Assembly: GCA_041687335.1 (NCBI GenBank)
Contig: JAWLCE010000016.1
Location: 33,503 to 97,502 of the forward strand
Direction: 5' to 3'
Source of the DNA: JAJFUE01 sp041687335
Lineage (GTDB): Bacteria; Sumerlaeota; Sumerlaeia; MVZB01
DNA length: 64,000 bases
Both the position numbers and the translations under genes were made by a program. The notes beneath the pieces are model-generated. The model was not told where the DNA came from, searched no databases, and saw nothing but the letters and a program-made list of their open reading frames with translations. This document shows, one piece after another, positions 63,984 to 64,000 of the stretch (the first letter of the stretch is position 1; every line of letters begins with the position of its first letter).

Positions 63984-64000
63984 ATCGCCGGTTCCATTCG

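Overview
The window comes from a high-GC, diderm-type, flagellated bacterium. A GmhB-like heptose-phosphate phosphatase suggests LPS. ftsW, murG and murC show peptidoglycan synthesis. A 12-gene flagellar cluster, lipobox lipoproteins, a large Alu-domain SRP RNA and a membrane pyrophosphatase complete the picture. The accessory genes (DUF4838, URO-D-like, Gfo/Idh/MocA, FGGY kinase, fucose/arabinose isomerase-like, SSS symporter, pseudopilin remnant, beta-helix and FG-GAP exoproteins) are typical of the PVC group, Hydrogenedentota or Sumerlaeota. The phylum cannot be fixed from the sequence alone.

Layout. 0-6 kb: end of a TIM-barrel sugar isomerase, a secreted DUF4838 protein with an internal EF-hand loop, the SRP RNA, GmhB, DUF420, a pseudopilin remnant and an FG-GAP exoprotein. 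6-20 kb: housekeeping genes clpB, yceH-like, a methyltransferase/VanZ/DUF547 operon, then prfB, a polysaccharide deacetylase and ftsW-murG-murC-mutM on the minus strand. 20-24 kb: a KDG/KDPG module (lipoprotein isomerase, eda, kdgK) convergent with an Nramp-like transporter that lacks the metal-binding motifs. 24-26 kb: tRNA-Val, a 60-bp palindromic tandem repeat, a secreted beta-helix protein and tRNA-Lys. 26.7-37.4 kb: a co-directional flagellar operon flgB-flgC-fliE-fliF-fliG-fliH-fliI-fliJ-motE-fliK-flgD-flgE behind a near-consensus sigma-54 promoter and closed by a hairpin.

37-53 kb: single genes (UDP-xylose synthase, hisB, hppA, pdxA, cyclophilin, YhaM-like, cytochrome c/PQQ sugar dehydrogenase, alpha/beta hydrolase, two tandem glycine-zipper lipoproteins, dgt, DAHP synthase). 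Among them are A+T-rich newcomers (a 105-aa orphan and a NYN-domain nuclease) and a 1.1-kb protein-poor region that ends in a perfect intrinsic terminator and may encode a structured RNA.

53.5-63.9 kb: an eight-gene minus-strand catabolic operon: ald, a DeoR regulator, a Gfo/Idh/MocA oxidoreductase, an FGGY kinase, a fucose/arabinose isomerase-like protein, an amidohydrolase, an SSS symporter with a C-terminal CBM-like domain, and a URO-D-fold protein. It looks like uptake, isomerisation, phosphorylation and oxidation of an unidentified sugar or sugar acid, and is the best candidate here for an uncharacterised pathway. Several palindromic intergenic repeat families are scattered through the window.
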